This document shows positions 53,998-63,544 of a stretch of 64,000 nucleotides of DNA, piece after piece (position 1 is the first letter of the stretch; every line of letters begins with the position of its first letter). Made by a program: the position numbers and the translations under genes. This DNA is from Saprospiraceae bacterium. GTDB taxonomy: Bacteria > Bacteroidota > Bacteroidia > Chitinophagales > Saprospiraceae. Under the pieces are notes generated by a model that searched no databases, was not told where the DNA came from, and worked only from the letters and a program-made list of their open reading frames with translations. The stretch spans positions 186,001-250,000 of the forward strand of contig JANQPA010000040.1 of the NCBI GenBank assembly GCA_028285545.1, read 5' to 3'.

Positions 53998-55521
53998 TTA
54001 ATGCTTAAAATGACGTGTACCAGTCATCACCATAGCCATTCCATTATTATTGCAGTAATCGATACTATCCTGATCTTTTTTAGATCCCCCAGGCTGTACA
54101 ACAGCCCTAATTCCTGCTTTGTCAGCTATTTCTACACAATCCGGAAAAGGGAAAAATGCATCTGATGCCATTACCGCCCCTTCAAGGTCAAACCCAAAAT
54201 GCCCCGCCTTCAAAATAGCTTGCTTTAAAGCGTCTACCCTGGATGTTTGTCCACAGCCCATTCCTAAGAGCTGCTCATTTTTTGCCAAAACAATGGTATT
54301 CGATTTAAGGTGCTTGGCGCATTTATTAGCAAAAAGTAAATCTGACACTTCTTCATCCGTGGGAGATTTACTGGTTACTACAGTTAAATCTTCTGCTTTC
54401 TCCATCTTTAGGTCAGACTCTTGTTCAATCACTCCATTTAAAAGAGATTTAAATAGCCTCTTAGGGCCATCAAAACTTTTAATTTTTAGTAGAATTCGTG
54501 TTTTCTTTTTCATCAAATGCTCAAGAGCATCTTGGCTAAAATCCGGAGCAATTAATACCTCATAAAACAATTTGTCGATTTCCATGGCTGTAGCCAAATC
54601 AATAGCCGCATTAGAAATTAATATTCCACCAAAAGCCGAAATAGAATCTCCTGCCAGAGCATCCTTCCAGGCATCCAGGACGGTTTCGCGGCAAGCAAGG
54701 CCACATGGATTGGTATGTTTCAATACCGCAAAAGTAGGTTTGTCCTCCTTAAATTCTCTCATCAGCCCAACAGCAGCATCAATATCCACCAGGTTGTTAT
54801 AAGATAATGCTTTACCGTGTAGCTTTTCAAAGTTCTGCCCCAGATCACCATGGAATACACCTGCCTGATGTGGGTTTTCCCCATATCGCAATGCTTCGTT
54901 TTTAAGGATACTTTGATTAAAAGTCCAATCCTCTTCTTCATTAAAATAGTGGAAAATAGCCGTATCATAATGAGAAGAAACCCGAAAAGCACGGCGGGCC
55001 AATTCCTTGCGATCAGCAACGCTGGTACTCCCAGATTGAGACTTTAGCAAGTCCAAAAAATCATCATAGCCATCTTTGGATGCCAGTACAGCAACATCTT
55101 TATAATTTTTGGCAGCTGCCCGAATAAGGGAAATACCACCAATATCAATTTTCTCAATAATGGCTGATTCATCTGATGTGTTGGCTACAGTATCTTCAAA
55201 AGGATATAAATCAACGACAACCAGATCTATCTCTGGAATTTGATATTCCTCCAGCTGCCCCAGATGTGCTTCTTCTCTTCTGGCCAAAATACCTCCAAAA
55301 ATTTTAGGGTGCAATGTTTTTACTCGTCCATCCAAAATAGAAGGATAACTTGTCAAATCTTCAACACGTTCTACTCTAACACCTTGTTTTTCAATAAATT
55401 TCTGGGTTCCTCCAGTAGAGTAAATCGTAACCCCCAACTCGTCTAATTTTTTAACAATTGGAGCCAAACCCTCCTTAGAAAAAACAGAAATCAGGGCCCT
55501 TTTTATTTTTTTTAATTCCAT
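53998..55521 (-). CDS. purH: Bifunctional AICAR transformylase / IMP cyclohydrolase
   Basis: 507 aa, normal length. Last two steps of IMP synthesis. The N-terminal cyclohydrolase domain (about 1-190) has STGGTQKF and GRVKTLHPKIFGGILARR. The C-terminal transformylase domain has RYGENPHQ, KHTNPCGLA with the catalytic Lys-His, and SDAFFPFPDCVE. Cytosolic. First gene of a presumed operon with coaX. Confidence 0.97.
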   Translation of the reverse strand: MELKKIKRALISVFSKEGLAPIVKKLDELGVTIYSTGGTQKFIEKQGVRVERVEDLTSYPSILDGRVKTLHPKIFGGILARREEAHLGQLEEYQIPEIDLVVVDLYPFEDTVANTSDESAIIEKIDIGGISLIRAAAKNYKDVAVLASKDGYDDFLDLLKSQSGSTSVADRKELARRAFRVSSHYDTAIFHYFNEEEDWTFNQSILKNEALRYGENPHQAGVFHGDLGQNFEKLHGKALSYNNLVDIDAAVGLMREFKEDKPTFAVLKHTNPCGLACRETVLDAWKDALAGDSISAFGGILISNAAIDLATAMEIDKLFYEVLIAPDFSQDALEHLMKKKTRILLKIKSFDGPKRLFKSLLNGVIEQESDLKMEKAEDLTVVTSKSPTDEEVSDLLFANKCAKHLKSNTIVLAKNEQLLGMGCGQTSRVDALKQAILKAGHFGFDLEGAVMASDAFFPFPDCVEIADKAGIRAVVQPGGSKKDQDSIDYCNNNGMAMVMTGTRHFKH

Positions 55522-55716
55522 TTACGGTTTATCGTTGCTTTGAAAAGAAGTGCAAAGGTAGTAAAAAATTGACACCTTAAATTCTAAATTTTGAAACCTT
55601 TTAATCACTCACTCTTCAATTTTTCCAAGCCACTACCCATTCTTTTCATTTTACAACATATCTATCGAATTAAATGCCACATCCATTGATATTGTCGGTA
55701 AAACAAGAAAATCGAT

Positions 55717-56943
55717 ATGACGGACAAACAAATTATTGAGGCAGCAGAAGGCAATCCACTCTCTTCTCAAACTACACGTCTTAGTCTTAGGAATCTAAAA
55801 GGTCTAGGATCATTTGCCCCCTTAACGGAATGTAAAAACTTAGATTATTTGCTCTTGCGCGCCCCAGGCCTGGTACCTCCGCTTGATCCTTTAATTGCCT
55901 GCCCCAAATTAAGAAGTATTGCCATCCGCGAAAAAACAAAGATTAAAGACTTTTCCTTTCTTGAACGGTTCCCACAACTTAAGAAGCTGGAAGTTAATCA
56001 AAGGGTTTATGAGCAATTAGATGGTTTATCTAGCAAAATTTCAGAACTAGAAGTCCACTCTGCTACTATCGATCAGTTATCCTATTTCAGGAATTTCAGT
56101 GAACTCAGGCAACTAGAATTGGGTTCTGATACAGGCATATATACCAAAATAAATGATAGTACTGATTTTTCTCCAGTCAAACAATTGGAAAGACTGTTTT
56201 TGATGAGTCGGCTCTTAAGCCATACTAAACCTTTGGAGGTTTTAAAAGATTGTCGATCCTTATTTCTTGGTTCAAACAAAAAGCTAAAAGATATTTCAGG
56301 CCTGAATAAACTTAGCAAACTGGAAGCATTGGTTTGTGATAGAACTAGTGTAAAGGATATAATGCCCTTAAACGGCCTGGGATTGCGATATTTATCTCTT
56401 GGCGGCACAAAAATTAACAGTCTCAAAGGCTTGGCACTTCCTAAACTAGTTCATTTATACCTTGGCAAATGCCGATTAAAAAAGTTGGTTTTAGATACTT
56501 CATTTCCTGAATTGGAATTACTCTCATTAGCTCAAAATCCAATCCAGGACATTCAAGCAATACAGCAATTTAAATCGCTAAAATACCTTTGCTTGTGGGG
56601 ATGTCCGAATCTAAGCGATTTTTCTCCACTTATCGGTCTTACAAAATTAAAGGCTTTAGATCTTAGTTATTCTGCTTTAAAAATGAATCAATTTGAAGAA
56701 TTGATAAATTTACCCAATCTTGAACAAATCGCCATTTATGATACCCAAATAAGTGAAGATCCTGTGCTCTTAAAAAAAGCACAAAAAATGGCTTTGGATA
56801 GAAATATTCAATTAGCAGTGGAAAGGGTAGACCTAATTGATTTTCAAAAACCCTATTATCGTCTTATGAATTTTTATTTGCATGCCTATCAAGGAAAAAA
56901 TAACCCTTGGTATGATGAATGGAAGACGGGATATCACGTGTAA
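55717..56943 (+). CDS. Leucine-rich-repeat protein, cytosolic
   Basis: 408 aa without a signal peptide. About twelve LRR units of 20-24 residues from about residue 20 to 345, with internalin-like L-x-x-L-x-L motifs (LEALVCDRTSVKDIMPLNGL, LKYLCLWGCPNLSDFSPLIGL). The C-terminal 50 residues form a separate cap (DFQKPYYRLMNFYLHAYQGK). LRR proteins bind other proteins; no partner is evident. It is a single gene, convergent with the HD hydrolase. Confidence 0.8.
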   Translation: MTDKQIIEAAEGNPLSSQTTRLSLRNLKGLGSFAPLTECKNLDYLLLRAPGLVPPLDPLIACPKLRSIAIREKTKIKDFSFLERFPQLKKLEVNQRVYEQLDGLSSKISELEVHSATIDQLSYFRNFSELRQLELGSDTGIYTKINDSTDFSPVKQLERLFLMSRLLSHTKPLEVLKDCRSLFLGSNKKLKDISGLNKLSKLEALVCDRTSVKDIMPLNGLGLRYLSLGGTKINSLKGLALPKLVHLYLGKCRLKKLVLDTSFPELELLSLAQNPIQDIQAIQQFKSLKYLCLWGCPNLSDFSPLIGLTKLKALDLSYSALKMNQFEELINLPNLEQIAIYDTQISEDPVLLKKAQKMALDRNIQLAVERVDLIDFQKPYYRLMNFYLHAYQGKNNPWYDEWKTGYHV

Positions 56944-57010
56944 GAGTATATTTATCCCACTTGATCATCCAAGGAAAATAAATTTGTTTTTGCAGTTGTA
57001 AAGACGGGAA

Positions 57011-57122
57011 TCAATGTCAATGTCAATTTCAATGTCAATTTCAATTTCAATGTCAATGTTAATACTCAGCTAGTCATTGCTTTTGCTATTGCTATTGTTA
57101 TTGCTATTGTTATTGTTATTGA
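57011..57122. repeat. Opposed period-6 arrays (TCAATK / TATTGY) between convergent genes
   Basis: Nine units of TCAATG/TCAATT (57011-57064) are followed by eight units of TATTGC/TATTGT (57075-57122). The two arrays are approximate complements and abut the HD gene stop at 57127. Same build as the arrays at 15739-15836. Confidence 0.75.
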
Positions 57123-57126
57123 AAAC

Positions 57127-58356
57127 CTATAAGCTTACCAACTCTTTCGGATACCCCAAATAATACTTCGTAACCAATTGAAATTGGATGCCATGATCCA
57201 CTACCTCTGACATAGGCATTACTTCTCCGCTTTTAAATTTGATTTTTATTTCATCTTTGGAGGTACTATAGGCATTATTTGATTCTTTTCCTTCGGTAAT
57301 CAAAAAAGGCAGATCAGCAGCAGAAAATTGGCCCCATTTTTCTATTTTTTGCCTGATGTTTTCTACATAGTGCCGATCAAAAGGTTTGGGACTTAATTCT
57401 AATTTAAATAACCGCCGGTTAATTAAACCTTTTGAAATAAATCGAAGAACCTCATCTTCCTCATCCATCCAAGTCTTTAAGGCTGAAATAATGTCAAAAT
57501 CATCTAAATGGGCAAAATGTTCCAGCATTTCATCGGAAATGGGTTGGTTTGCATCCAGTAGATGCCCATTTAATAAAAAATATTCCAGATGTCTGGAGGG
57601 GCATTTAGGATTTTTTCCCATCCTGCAGAGTGCTTTAGCTCTCAATAATGCAAGAACCAACATACGCTCAGCAGAAAGAACCGCCTTGTGGAGATATACC
57701 TGCCAATACATTAAACGTCTGGCTACTAAAAATTTTTCTATAGAATAAATACCTTTCTCTTCCACAACCAATTCATCATTACTTACTGCCAGCATTTTAA
57801 TAATCCTATGGTATCCAATGACTCCTTCATGTACTCCTGTAAAAAAACTATCGCGATTAAGGTAGTCCATCCGGTCCATATCCAATTGTCCAGAGACCAG
57901 TTGATATAAGAACTTCTTAGGGTGTTCATCTTTAAAGATCTGTATGGCCAATTCTAATTTACCATCCAAATCCTGATTGATTTTTTCCATAAAAGCCAGC
58001 GAAAGATCTTCATGGTGTACTTGAATTAAAGTATTTTCGAGGGTATGAGAGAAAGGTCCATGACCGATATCATGTAAAAGGATAGCGATTGAAACAGCTT
58101 CGGCCTCTTCATCTGTAATATCCGTGCCTTTTGAACGCAGAATTTCTATGGCCTGGGTCATAAGGTGAAAAGCACCAATGGCATGATGAAATCGAGTATG
58201 TAAAGCTCCTGGGTAGACATAATGGGTAAGGCTCAGCTGCTTTATTCGTCGTAAGCGCTGATAATAAGGATGCTCTATTAGTTCAAAAATTAATCCATCA
58301 GGAATGCTCACAAAGCCATATACCGGGTCATTGAGAATCTTTTTGGCTTTTTTCAC
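57127..58356 (-). CDS. HD-domain phosphohydrolase (dNTPase/SAMHD1-like)
   Basis: 409 aa. The HD metal site is visible: HTRFHHAIGAFHL (His), LLHDIGHGPFSHTLE (His-Asp, about residues 94-108) and an Asp in QLDMDRMDYLNRDSFF. Such proteins hydrolyse dNTPs or related phosphates; the exact substrate is unknown. The C-terminal third (about 280-409) is a family extension. The gene is divergent from porX with a 442 bp spacer. Confidence 0.85.
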   Translation of the reverse strand: MKKAKKILNDPVYGFVSIPDGLIFELIEHPYYQRLRRIKQLSLTHYVYPGALHTRFHHAIGAFHLMTQAIEILRSKGTDITDEEAEAVSIAILLHDIGHGPFSHTLENTLIQVHHEDLSLAFMEKINQDLDGKLELAIQIFKDEHPKKFLYQLVSGQLDMDRMDYLNRDSFFTGVHEGVIGYHRIIKMLAVSNDELVVEEKGIYSIEKFLVARRLMYWQVYLHKAVLSAERMLVLALLRAKALCRMGKNPKCPSRHLEYFLLNGHLLDANQPISDEMLEHFAHLDDFDIISALKTWMDEEDEVLRFISKGLINRRLFKLELSPKPFDRHYVENIRQKIEKWGQFSAADLPFLITEGKESNNAYSTSKDEIKIKFKSGEVMPMSEVVDHGIQFQLVTKYYLGYPKELVSL

Positions 58357-58410
58357 TTAATGTAATTTTTCAATTAAATATATCATTTGGGGAGCTGCTA
58401 GGGTCGCGCA

Positions 58411-58441
58411 TTGATTAGTTATAGTTCTAATCAATTTTTTT
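58411..58441 (+). terminator. Orphan rho-independent-like hairpin
   Basis: TTGATTAG (58411-58418), 8-nt loop, CTAATCAA (58427-58434), then seven T. The upstream neighbour on this strand is over 1.4 kb away, so it may end a small RNA or be an attenuator; or it is chance. Confidence 0.4.
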
Positions 58442-58593
58442 GACACTGGCTAACGCACACAGACTGTTACCGACTTTCACTGTTTTAGTAGATGTTAACT
58501 AAAGCTTAGCCTACAAATTATAACCAGTTAATGCACGACTCTACTGGGCCCCCAAATGATACATTTAATATTGTTTAGATATTTATTTTAATC

Positions 58594-58621
58594 TTTCTAC
58601 CTTTTACTTTCTACTTTCTAT
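58594..58621. repeat. Period-7 array upstream of porX
   Basis: Units TTTCTAC, CTTTTAC, TTTCTAC, TTTCTAT. Same unit family as at 21598, 35936 and 60344, but not at a gene end. Confidence 0.6.
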
Positions 58622-58798
58622 CATTTCTGGCGAACCACAAAAGAGTATTATTCATTATATTACCAGACGTCTTTTTTAAGAATGTTCAGATACTTTTTTT
58701 AGTAAAAAGTCTATTCCTCCTAAATTGACCTCTGCAATATTTTTATTTTCGCAATAAAAGTAATCACTACAACGTAAATTAAGTATTAAATTGTAGCC

Positions 58799-60355
58799 AT
58801 GGATAAAATCAAAATTCTTTGGGCTGATGATGAGATCGATCTGCTAAAGCCCCAACTTATGTTTTTGGAACGTAAAGGATATGAGGTTGTCAAAGTCACC
58901 AATGGGCATGACGCCCTTGAAGAGTGCGAAACAGATGACGAAATAGACGTGGTATTCCTTGACGAGAGTATGCCTGGTATTACAGGATTGGAAACCCTGG
59001 CAAAAATTAAGGAATCTTATCCCAGCTTACCCGTTGTAATGATTACTAAAAATGAAGCAGAAAATGTGATGGAGGAGGCTATAGGTAGTCAAATCTCTGA
59101 TTACCTGATCAAACCGGTTAACCCCAATCAGATTTTGCTTACGCTCAAAAAGATCATAGATAACAAACGTCTGGTTCGAGAAAAAACATCTTCTGATTAC
59201 CAGCAAGAGTTTCGGCAAATTCTCATGCAAATCAACAGTGGTTTGGATTTTGAAGAGTGGGTCGACATTTATCGCAAAATCATCAATTGGGAAATAAAGA
59301 TTGAAGAGTCCAACTCAATGGGAATGGCTGATATATTGAGCATGCAGAAAAGTGAGGCCAACACAGAATTTTCCAAGTACATTGTCAAAAATTATAAAGA
59401 CTGGATAGCACATCCCGAAGATGCTCCAGTTATGTCATGTGATCTCATGCGCAGCAAGATTTTCCCCCAATTAGAGGTAGATCGTCCAACAATTATGCTA
59501 CTGCTGGATAATCTAAGATTTGATCAATGGGAAATCATCAAGCCGATCTTGTCAGAATTATATCGTGTGGACGAGGAAGATTACTTTTATAGCATCCTTC
59601 CAACCTCTACTCAGTATAGCCGTAATGCAATTTTTGCAGGCATGATGCCTGGAGAAATTGCCCGACATTTTCCTAAATGGTGGAAAAATGATAATCAGGA
59701 AGGTGGCAAAAACCTTCATGAAGGAGATTTCTTGGGAGAACTCATCAACAGAACCTTTAGAAGACCCATAAAATGGGATTATGTTAAGGTTACCAATGTG
59801 AACAATGCTAAGCAAATGCAGGATAATGTTCTAAATTATCTAAATAATGATTTGACGGTCATTGTCTACAATTTTATTGATATGCTCTCTCATGCCCGTA
59901 CCGAAATGGAAGTGCTCAAAGAATTAGCCGGCGATGAAAGAGCTTATCGTTCTCTTACCCGATCCTGGTTTCAAAATTCGCCTTTATGGCAAGCCCTGGA
60001 GCGGGTCTCTGAAAGAGATGTCCAATTAATAGTGACAACAGATCACGGTACCATTAGAGTTAACCAGCCTTCCAGGGTTATAGGTGACCGGGAGACCACT
60101 ACAAATTTGCGATACAAAGTAGGAAGAAACCTACAGTATGACCGCAAGGATGTGTTGGAAGTCCGACGCCCCGAACATGCCAAACTTCCCAAGCCAAATG
60201 TAAGTTCAACCTTTATTTTTGCCAAAGAAGATATTTTCTTCCTCTATCCTAATAATTATAATTACTACCACAATTATTATAAGGATACCTTCCAGCATGG
60301 TGGGATTTCATTGGAAGAAATGATTTGTCCGATTGCTATTCTTAGTAGTAAGTAA
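58799..60355 (+). CDS. porX: PorX-type response regulator with PglZ/alkaline-phosphatase-fold domain
   Basis: 518 aa. Receiver domain (residues 1-122): acidic pair D10-D11, phospho-acceptor Asp55 in VVFLDESMPG, conserved Lys in YLIKPVN. A helical linker is followed by the PglZ domain (about 205-515) with STQYSRNAIFAGMMPGEI, IVYNFIDMLSHART and TTDHGTIR carrying metal ligands of the alkaline-phosphatase superfamily. PorX controls the type IX secretion system in Bacteroidota, in Porphyromonas through an ECF sigma factor. No other type IX gene is present here; PorY must be elsewhere. Confidence 0.9.
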   Translation: MDKIKILWADDEIDLLKPQLMFLERKGYEVVKVTNGHDALEECETDDEIDVVFLDESMPGITGLETLAKIKESYPSLPVVMITKNEAENVMEEAIGSQISDYLIKPVNPNQILLTLKKIIDNKRLVREKTSSDYQQEFRQILMQINSGLDFEEWVDIYRKIINWEIKIEESNSMGMADILSMQKSEANTEFSKYIVKNYKDWIAHPEDAPVMSCDLMRSKIFPQLEVDRPTIMLLLDNLRFDQWEIIKPILSELYRVDEEDYFYSILPTSTQYSRNAIFAGMMPGEIARHFPKWWKNDNQEGGKNLHEGDFLGELINRTFRRPIKWDYVKVTNVNNAKQMQDNVLNYLNNDLTVIVYNFIDMLSHARTEMEVLKELAGDERAYRSLTRSWFQNSPLWQALERVSERDVQLIVTTDHGTIRVNQPSRVIGDRETTTNLRYKVGRNLQYDRKDVLEVRRPEHAKLPKPNVSSTFIFAKEDIFFLYPNNYNYYHNYYKDTFQHGGISLEEMICPIAILSSK

Positions 60356-60371
60356 AAGGTAGAAGGACAAA
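60344..60371. repeat. Period-7 array overlapping the porX stop codon
   Basis: Units AGTAGTA, AGTAAAA, GGTAGAA, GGACAAA. The TAA stop (60353-60355) is in the second unit, and the last Ser-Ser-Lys codons are part of the array. Confidence 0.55.
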
Positions 60372-60435
60372 AGCCCCTTCTGCCTTCTAAAAATTACTTC
60401 CACTAAAATATCTAAAGTATTAGTATAAAATATTT

Positions 60436-60471
60436 TAGTAATTCTGCATTCTCATGGCGGCAGAATTACTA
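60436..60471. terminator. Bidirectional terminator between porX and the FtsX permease gene
   Basis: 12-bp stem, 60436-60447 with 60460-60471 (TAGTAATTCTGC and its complement), 12-nt loop. Confidence 0.65.
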
Positions 60472-60479
60472 TTTGTTAC

Positions 60480-63098
60480 TTATTCAGATTTTAAAACCTG
60501 AGCTAAATCAGTCTGAGCTGCTTTCAAAATGTGGTAGCTGATGGTTAATAAAGTAAGAAGTATAACTATTAGTATAGGCCAAATAAATAAAGAGCCGGTT
60601 AGTTCTATGCGATATGGGAAATTAATCAACCATTTCTGCATTAAAAAATAACCAACCGGCAATGCAAGCATTAAAGCCATTACAGCCAAGGTCAAATAAT
60701 TTTTGGCAAAAAGGATGTAAATATTTCCAGCAGAACCTCCCAACACTTTCCGTATGCCAATTTCTTTCATCCTGGTTTGAGTAGCAAAATTGATGAGCCC
60801 CAATAAGCCAAAACAAGCTACCAGAATACCCAGGATAGAAAATACCAGGATTAGTTTTCCTGTATACGCTTCATTCTTGTAGATAGATTGAATGCGTTCA
60901 TCAAGGAAGAACATAGAAAAGGGTTTATTGGGCTCAAATTCACTCCATTTATTACTTAAGAATTGTACTAGATCCGAATAAGATCCAGGAGCAACTTTTA
61001 GTGCCAGATAGGCAGCCCAACTTTCGTTAATTCCAATAGCCAGGGGGCTTAGCTCTGTTCGAAGACTAAAAGCATGAAAATCTTTAATTACTCCAATTAC
61101 CCTTCCATCCTCCATTGCTTTATCTACTGCCTTTTGATCGCTGAAATACACTAAAGCTTTTTCATTAACAAGAAAGGCTGTGGAATCTGTTAGAATATTT
61201 TTATCAAAAGTACGCCCCTCTGCCATTTCGATTCCAAAGGTTTTTGAAAAATCAAAATCAGTATAGAAAAAAGGCATCATTTGTTCTTCTTCCTTATTTT
61301 CAATCTCAAAGGTTCTAGTAACTGTTTTCTCTCCAATGACATCAGAAATGGTGGAAGCACTCAAAATCCTTGGACTTTGGTTTAGTTCTTCTTTAAATAC
61401 ATTGATTTGGTCTTTGACCTGAGATCCACGTATTGGGATCATTATCAGTTCTTCTGTTTCAAAACCTAAATCCTTTTTCAACAAATATTGATGTTGCCTA
61501 AAAACAGAAATAGTTGAAAAAATAAGCAGGGCGGCAACAGCAAATTGGAACACTACCAGGGTTTTCCTAACAAAGGTATTTTTATTTTTCCCGGTAAGTG
61601 CACTGGCACGGTTGTCTAAGGTAGAATCAAATGAGGCCAAATGAATAGCAGGGTACAATCCTGCAAGAATTCCTACTAATAAGCCTGCTAACAAATAATA
61701 GATAAGGATCTGAAAATTCCACAACAAGCCCATATGCAAATGAGTGCCCATCAGCTGATTAAAATACGGTAACACTACAATCGCTAAACCGATTGCCAAA
61801 ATAAGGGCTACATAAGTGATCAGGATAGACTCAACCAGCAATTGAAGAATTAAATACCATTTTGGAGCGCCTAGCACTTTGCGTAATGCTATTTCCTTAG
61901 CTCTCTCTAAAGCATGAGAAGTAGATAAATTGATAAAATTAACGATAGCAATTAACAAGATGAATAGGCCGATTGATAAAAATATAAAGGGCTCGTTTTT
62001 ACTCCTATTCACCTCAATTTCTCCGCTATAATTATCCCCGAGGTGGATTTCAGTAATTGCTCGTAATGCGTAAGTTCTATTATCTTTATAAGAATCTGGC
62101 TGGTGCCGATCTTTAAAATCTTCGAATTGATTTTCAAGTGTGGAAGGATCCATATGAGGAGGTAATTTCACATAGGTATGTACAGCCGTCCAAAACCACC
62201 TTTCATAAGAGAAGGAATTACCTGTTGCAGCAAAAATATCTCCAATATTCAATAAAGAAGCAATGGCATTAAAAGTGAAATGAGCGTTTTTTGGTGGATC
62301 TTTGGCTATGCCTGTAATTTGCAAGGGTAGTTTTCCTTCAAACTGAAGGGTTTCCCCGACTACATCTGCCCTCCCAAACATTTTTTTAGCCGTACTTTCG
62401 GTGAGTACTATCGACTGTGGCGCCTTCAATACCTGATCAGCCTGGCCTTCTATCAGGTCAAATGAAAAAAGCTGGAAAAAAGTAGAATCGGCAAAGAATA
62501 GTTTGTCCTCATAAAAGGCATTTTTTGATCCCTGAGGCTGTAATACAGGTATTTTCCGAAAAGTCTGATACAATCGCACCTGCTGTATTTCCGGATATTC
62601 ACTTTGAAGTACCGGGCCAAAAGGGAAAGGCACTTTAGAAATCCACTCCTCTACCCCATCGTACTTAGAAAGTTGATGAATGCGATAAATCTGGTCACCC
62701 TCATCGTGAAAACGATCGTAACTTTTTTCATATTGAAAGAAAAGGGACAAAATCAAACAACTGGCAATACCTAAAGAAAATCCAAAAAGGTTGATAAAGG
62801 TGGTAAATTTTCTTTTTTTAAAATTGCGCAAAGCAATAATAATGCTTTTGATAATCATACTTCTAAAATTTTCATGACTAAGGGTCAATGTTTGGCGGCT
62901 ATTCCAGATATTGAAGGATTTGAAAGTGTGATAAGCATACAGTATTTGATATTTCCAAATCTTCCCTTGCTCTGCTTTGGAGTAATAATATTCATGAAGA
63001 TCTCCCTGTACTTCATCCAAATATTCAGGTTGGCAGAACCATTCCAATAAGTGGTCGGCCCAGGCAGGAGGCGGTGGTATTTTTTTGGAGTGATTCAT
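60480..63098 (-). CDS. MacB/FtsX-type ABC permease with N-terminal prefix domain, cassette 2
   Basis: 872 aa. Same architecture as cassette 1: prefix domain (about 1-85, PPPAWADHLLEWFCQPEYLDE), TM1 (about 105-125), periplasmic domain, FtsX domain (about 375-500), second periplasmic domain and FtsX domain to the end. ERAKEIALRKVLGAPKWY and TRMKEIGIRKVLGGSAGN are the ATPase-coupling segments. Probably a lipid, lipoprotein or signal-transmitting ABC permease. Starts within the PadR stop codon (ATGA). No ATPase nearby. Confidence 0.87.
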   Translation of the reverse strand: MNHSKKIPPPPAWADHLLEWFCQPEYLDEVQGDLHEYYYSKAEQGKIWKYQILYAYHTFKSFNIWNSRQTLTLSHENFRSMIIKSIIIALRNFKKRKFTTFINLFGFSLGIASCLILSLFFQYEKSYDRFHDEGDQIYRIHQLSKYDGVEEWISKVPFPFGPVLQSEYPEIQQVRLYQTFRKIPVLQPQGSKNAFYEDKLFFADSTFFQLFSFDLIEGQADQVLKAPQSIVLTESTAKKMFGRADVVGETLQFEGKLPLQITGIAKDPPKNAHFTFNAIASLLNIGDIFAATGNSFSYERWFWTAVHTYVKLPPHMDPSTLENQFEDFKDRHQPDSYKDNRTYALRAITEIHLGDNYSGEIEVNRSKNEPFIFLSIGLFILLIAIVNFINLSTSHALERAKEIALRKVLGAPKWYLILQLLVESILITYVALILAIGLAIVVLPYFNQLMGTHLHMGLLWNFQILIYYLLAGLLVGILAGLYPAIHLASFDSTLDNRASALTGKNKNTFVRKTLVVFQFAVAALLIFSTISVFRQHQYLLKKDLGFETEELIMIPIRGSQVKDQINVFKEELNQSPRILSASTISDVIGEKTVTRTFEIENKEEEQMMPFFYTDFDFSKTFGIEMAEGRTFDKNILTDSTAFLVNEKALVYFSDQKAVDKAMEDGRVIGVIKDFHAFSLRTELSPLAIGINESWAAYLALKVAPGSYSDLVQFLSNKWSEFEPNKPFSMFFLDERIQSIYKNEAYTGKLILVFSILGILVACFGLLGLINFATQTRMKEIGIRKVLGGSAGNIYILFAKNYLTLAVMALMLALPVGYFLMQKWLINFPYRIELTGSLFIWPILIVILLTLLTISYHILKAAQTDLAQVLKSE

Positions 63099-63418
63099 GA
63101 ATTATCGAAAGATAGATTTGGCGCTATATTCCAAACTTTATTTCTTTGTTCCCTGACCTTCACAAGCAAAGCATATCCTTCTGCATTTATGGTGTAATAC
63201 CGTTTTCTTCTGCCACCGCGTTCTTTGGTAGCTCCCCCCTCTTGCGATTGGATCAATTTTTTTTTCTCTAACCTCCTCAAAACAGTGTGGACAGAGGGTA
63301 TGTGAATAGAGCGTTTAAAATGCTCTTCATAAGCTTCAGCTACCGAAATCCCGTAGGCTTTGCCATCCAATGCTAGCACCAATAATAAGATGGCTTCTTC
63401 TAAATTTCCTAATTCCAT
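63095..63418 (-). CDS. PadR-family transcriptional regulator, cassette 2
   Basis: 107 aa. Winged-helix PadR protein: YGISVAEAYEEHFKR, VHTVLRRLEKKKLIQSQ and KERGGRRKRYYTIN. Shares the GGRRKRY wing with cassette 1. The ATGA overlap with the permease gene means coupled translation. No long dyad like the one of cassette 1 is visible upstream. Confidence 0.88.
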   Translation of the reverse strand: MELGNLEEAILLLVLALDGKAYGISVAEAYEEHFKRSIHIPSVHTVLRRLEKKKLIQSQEGGATKERGGRRKRYYTINAEGYALLVKVREQRNKVWNIAPNLSFDNS

Positions 63419-63481
63419 TTTTATTTAATAAATAATTGTCTTACAAATATAGATAACACTTTTGAACAAATCAATATTTGC

Positions 63482-63538
63482 AAACAAAAAAGCATCATAT
63501 TCCTGCGCTGGGCGCAGGAATATGATGCTTTTTTGTTT
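63482..63538. terminator. 27-bp stem terminator with 3-nt loop
   Basis: Arms 63482-63508 and 63512-63538 are exact complements with loop TGG; outer AAACAAAAAAG/CTTTTTTGTTT gives T-runs on both strands. It serves the gene at 63545 (minus strand). Confidence 0.85.
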
Positions 63539-63544
63539 ATTTAT

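Larger units (their letters stand above)
58357..58798. other. Divergent intergenic region between HD gene and porX
   Basis: 442 bp without an ORF. A hairpin with a T-run (58411-58441) stands alone at the left, far from any plus-strand gene end. A period-7 array lies at 58594-58621. The remainder should hold the porX promoter, not assigned. Confidence 0.6.

Noticed and set aside
54119-54565. Open frame of 148 codons antisense to purH
   Set aside because: purH is unambiguous on the other strand, and the antisense frame has a low-complexity, Ser/Lys-rich composition typical of shadow frames.
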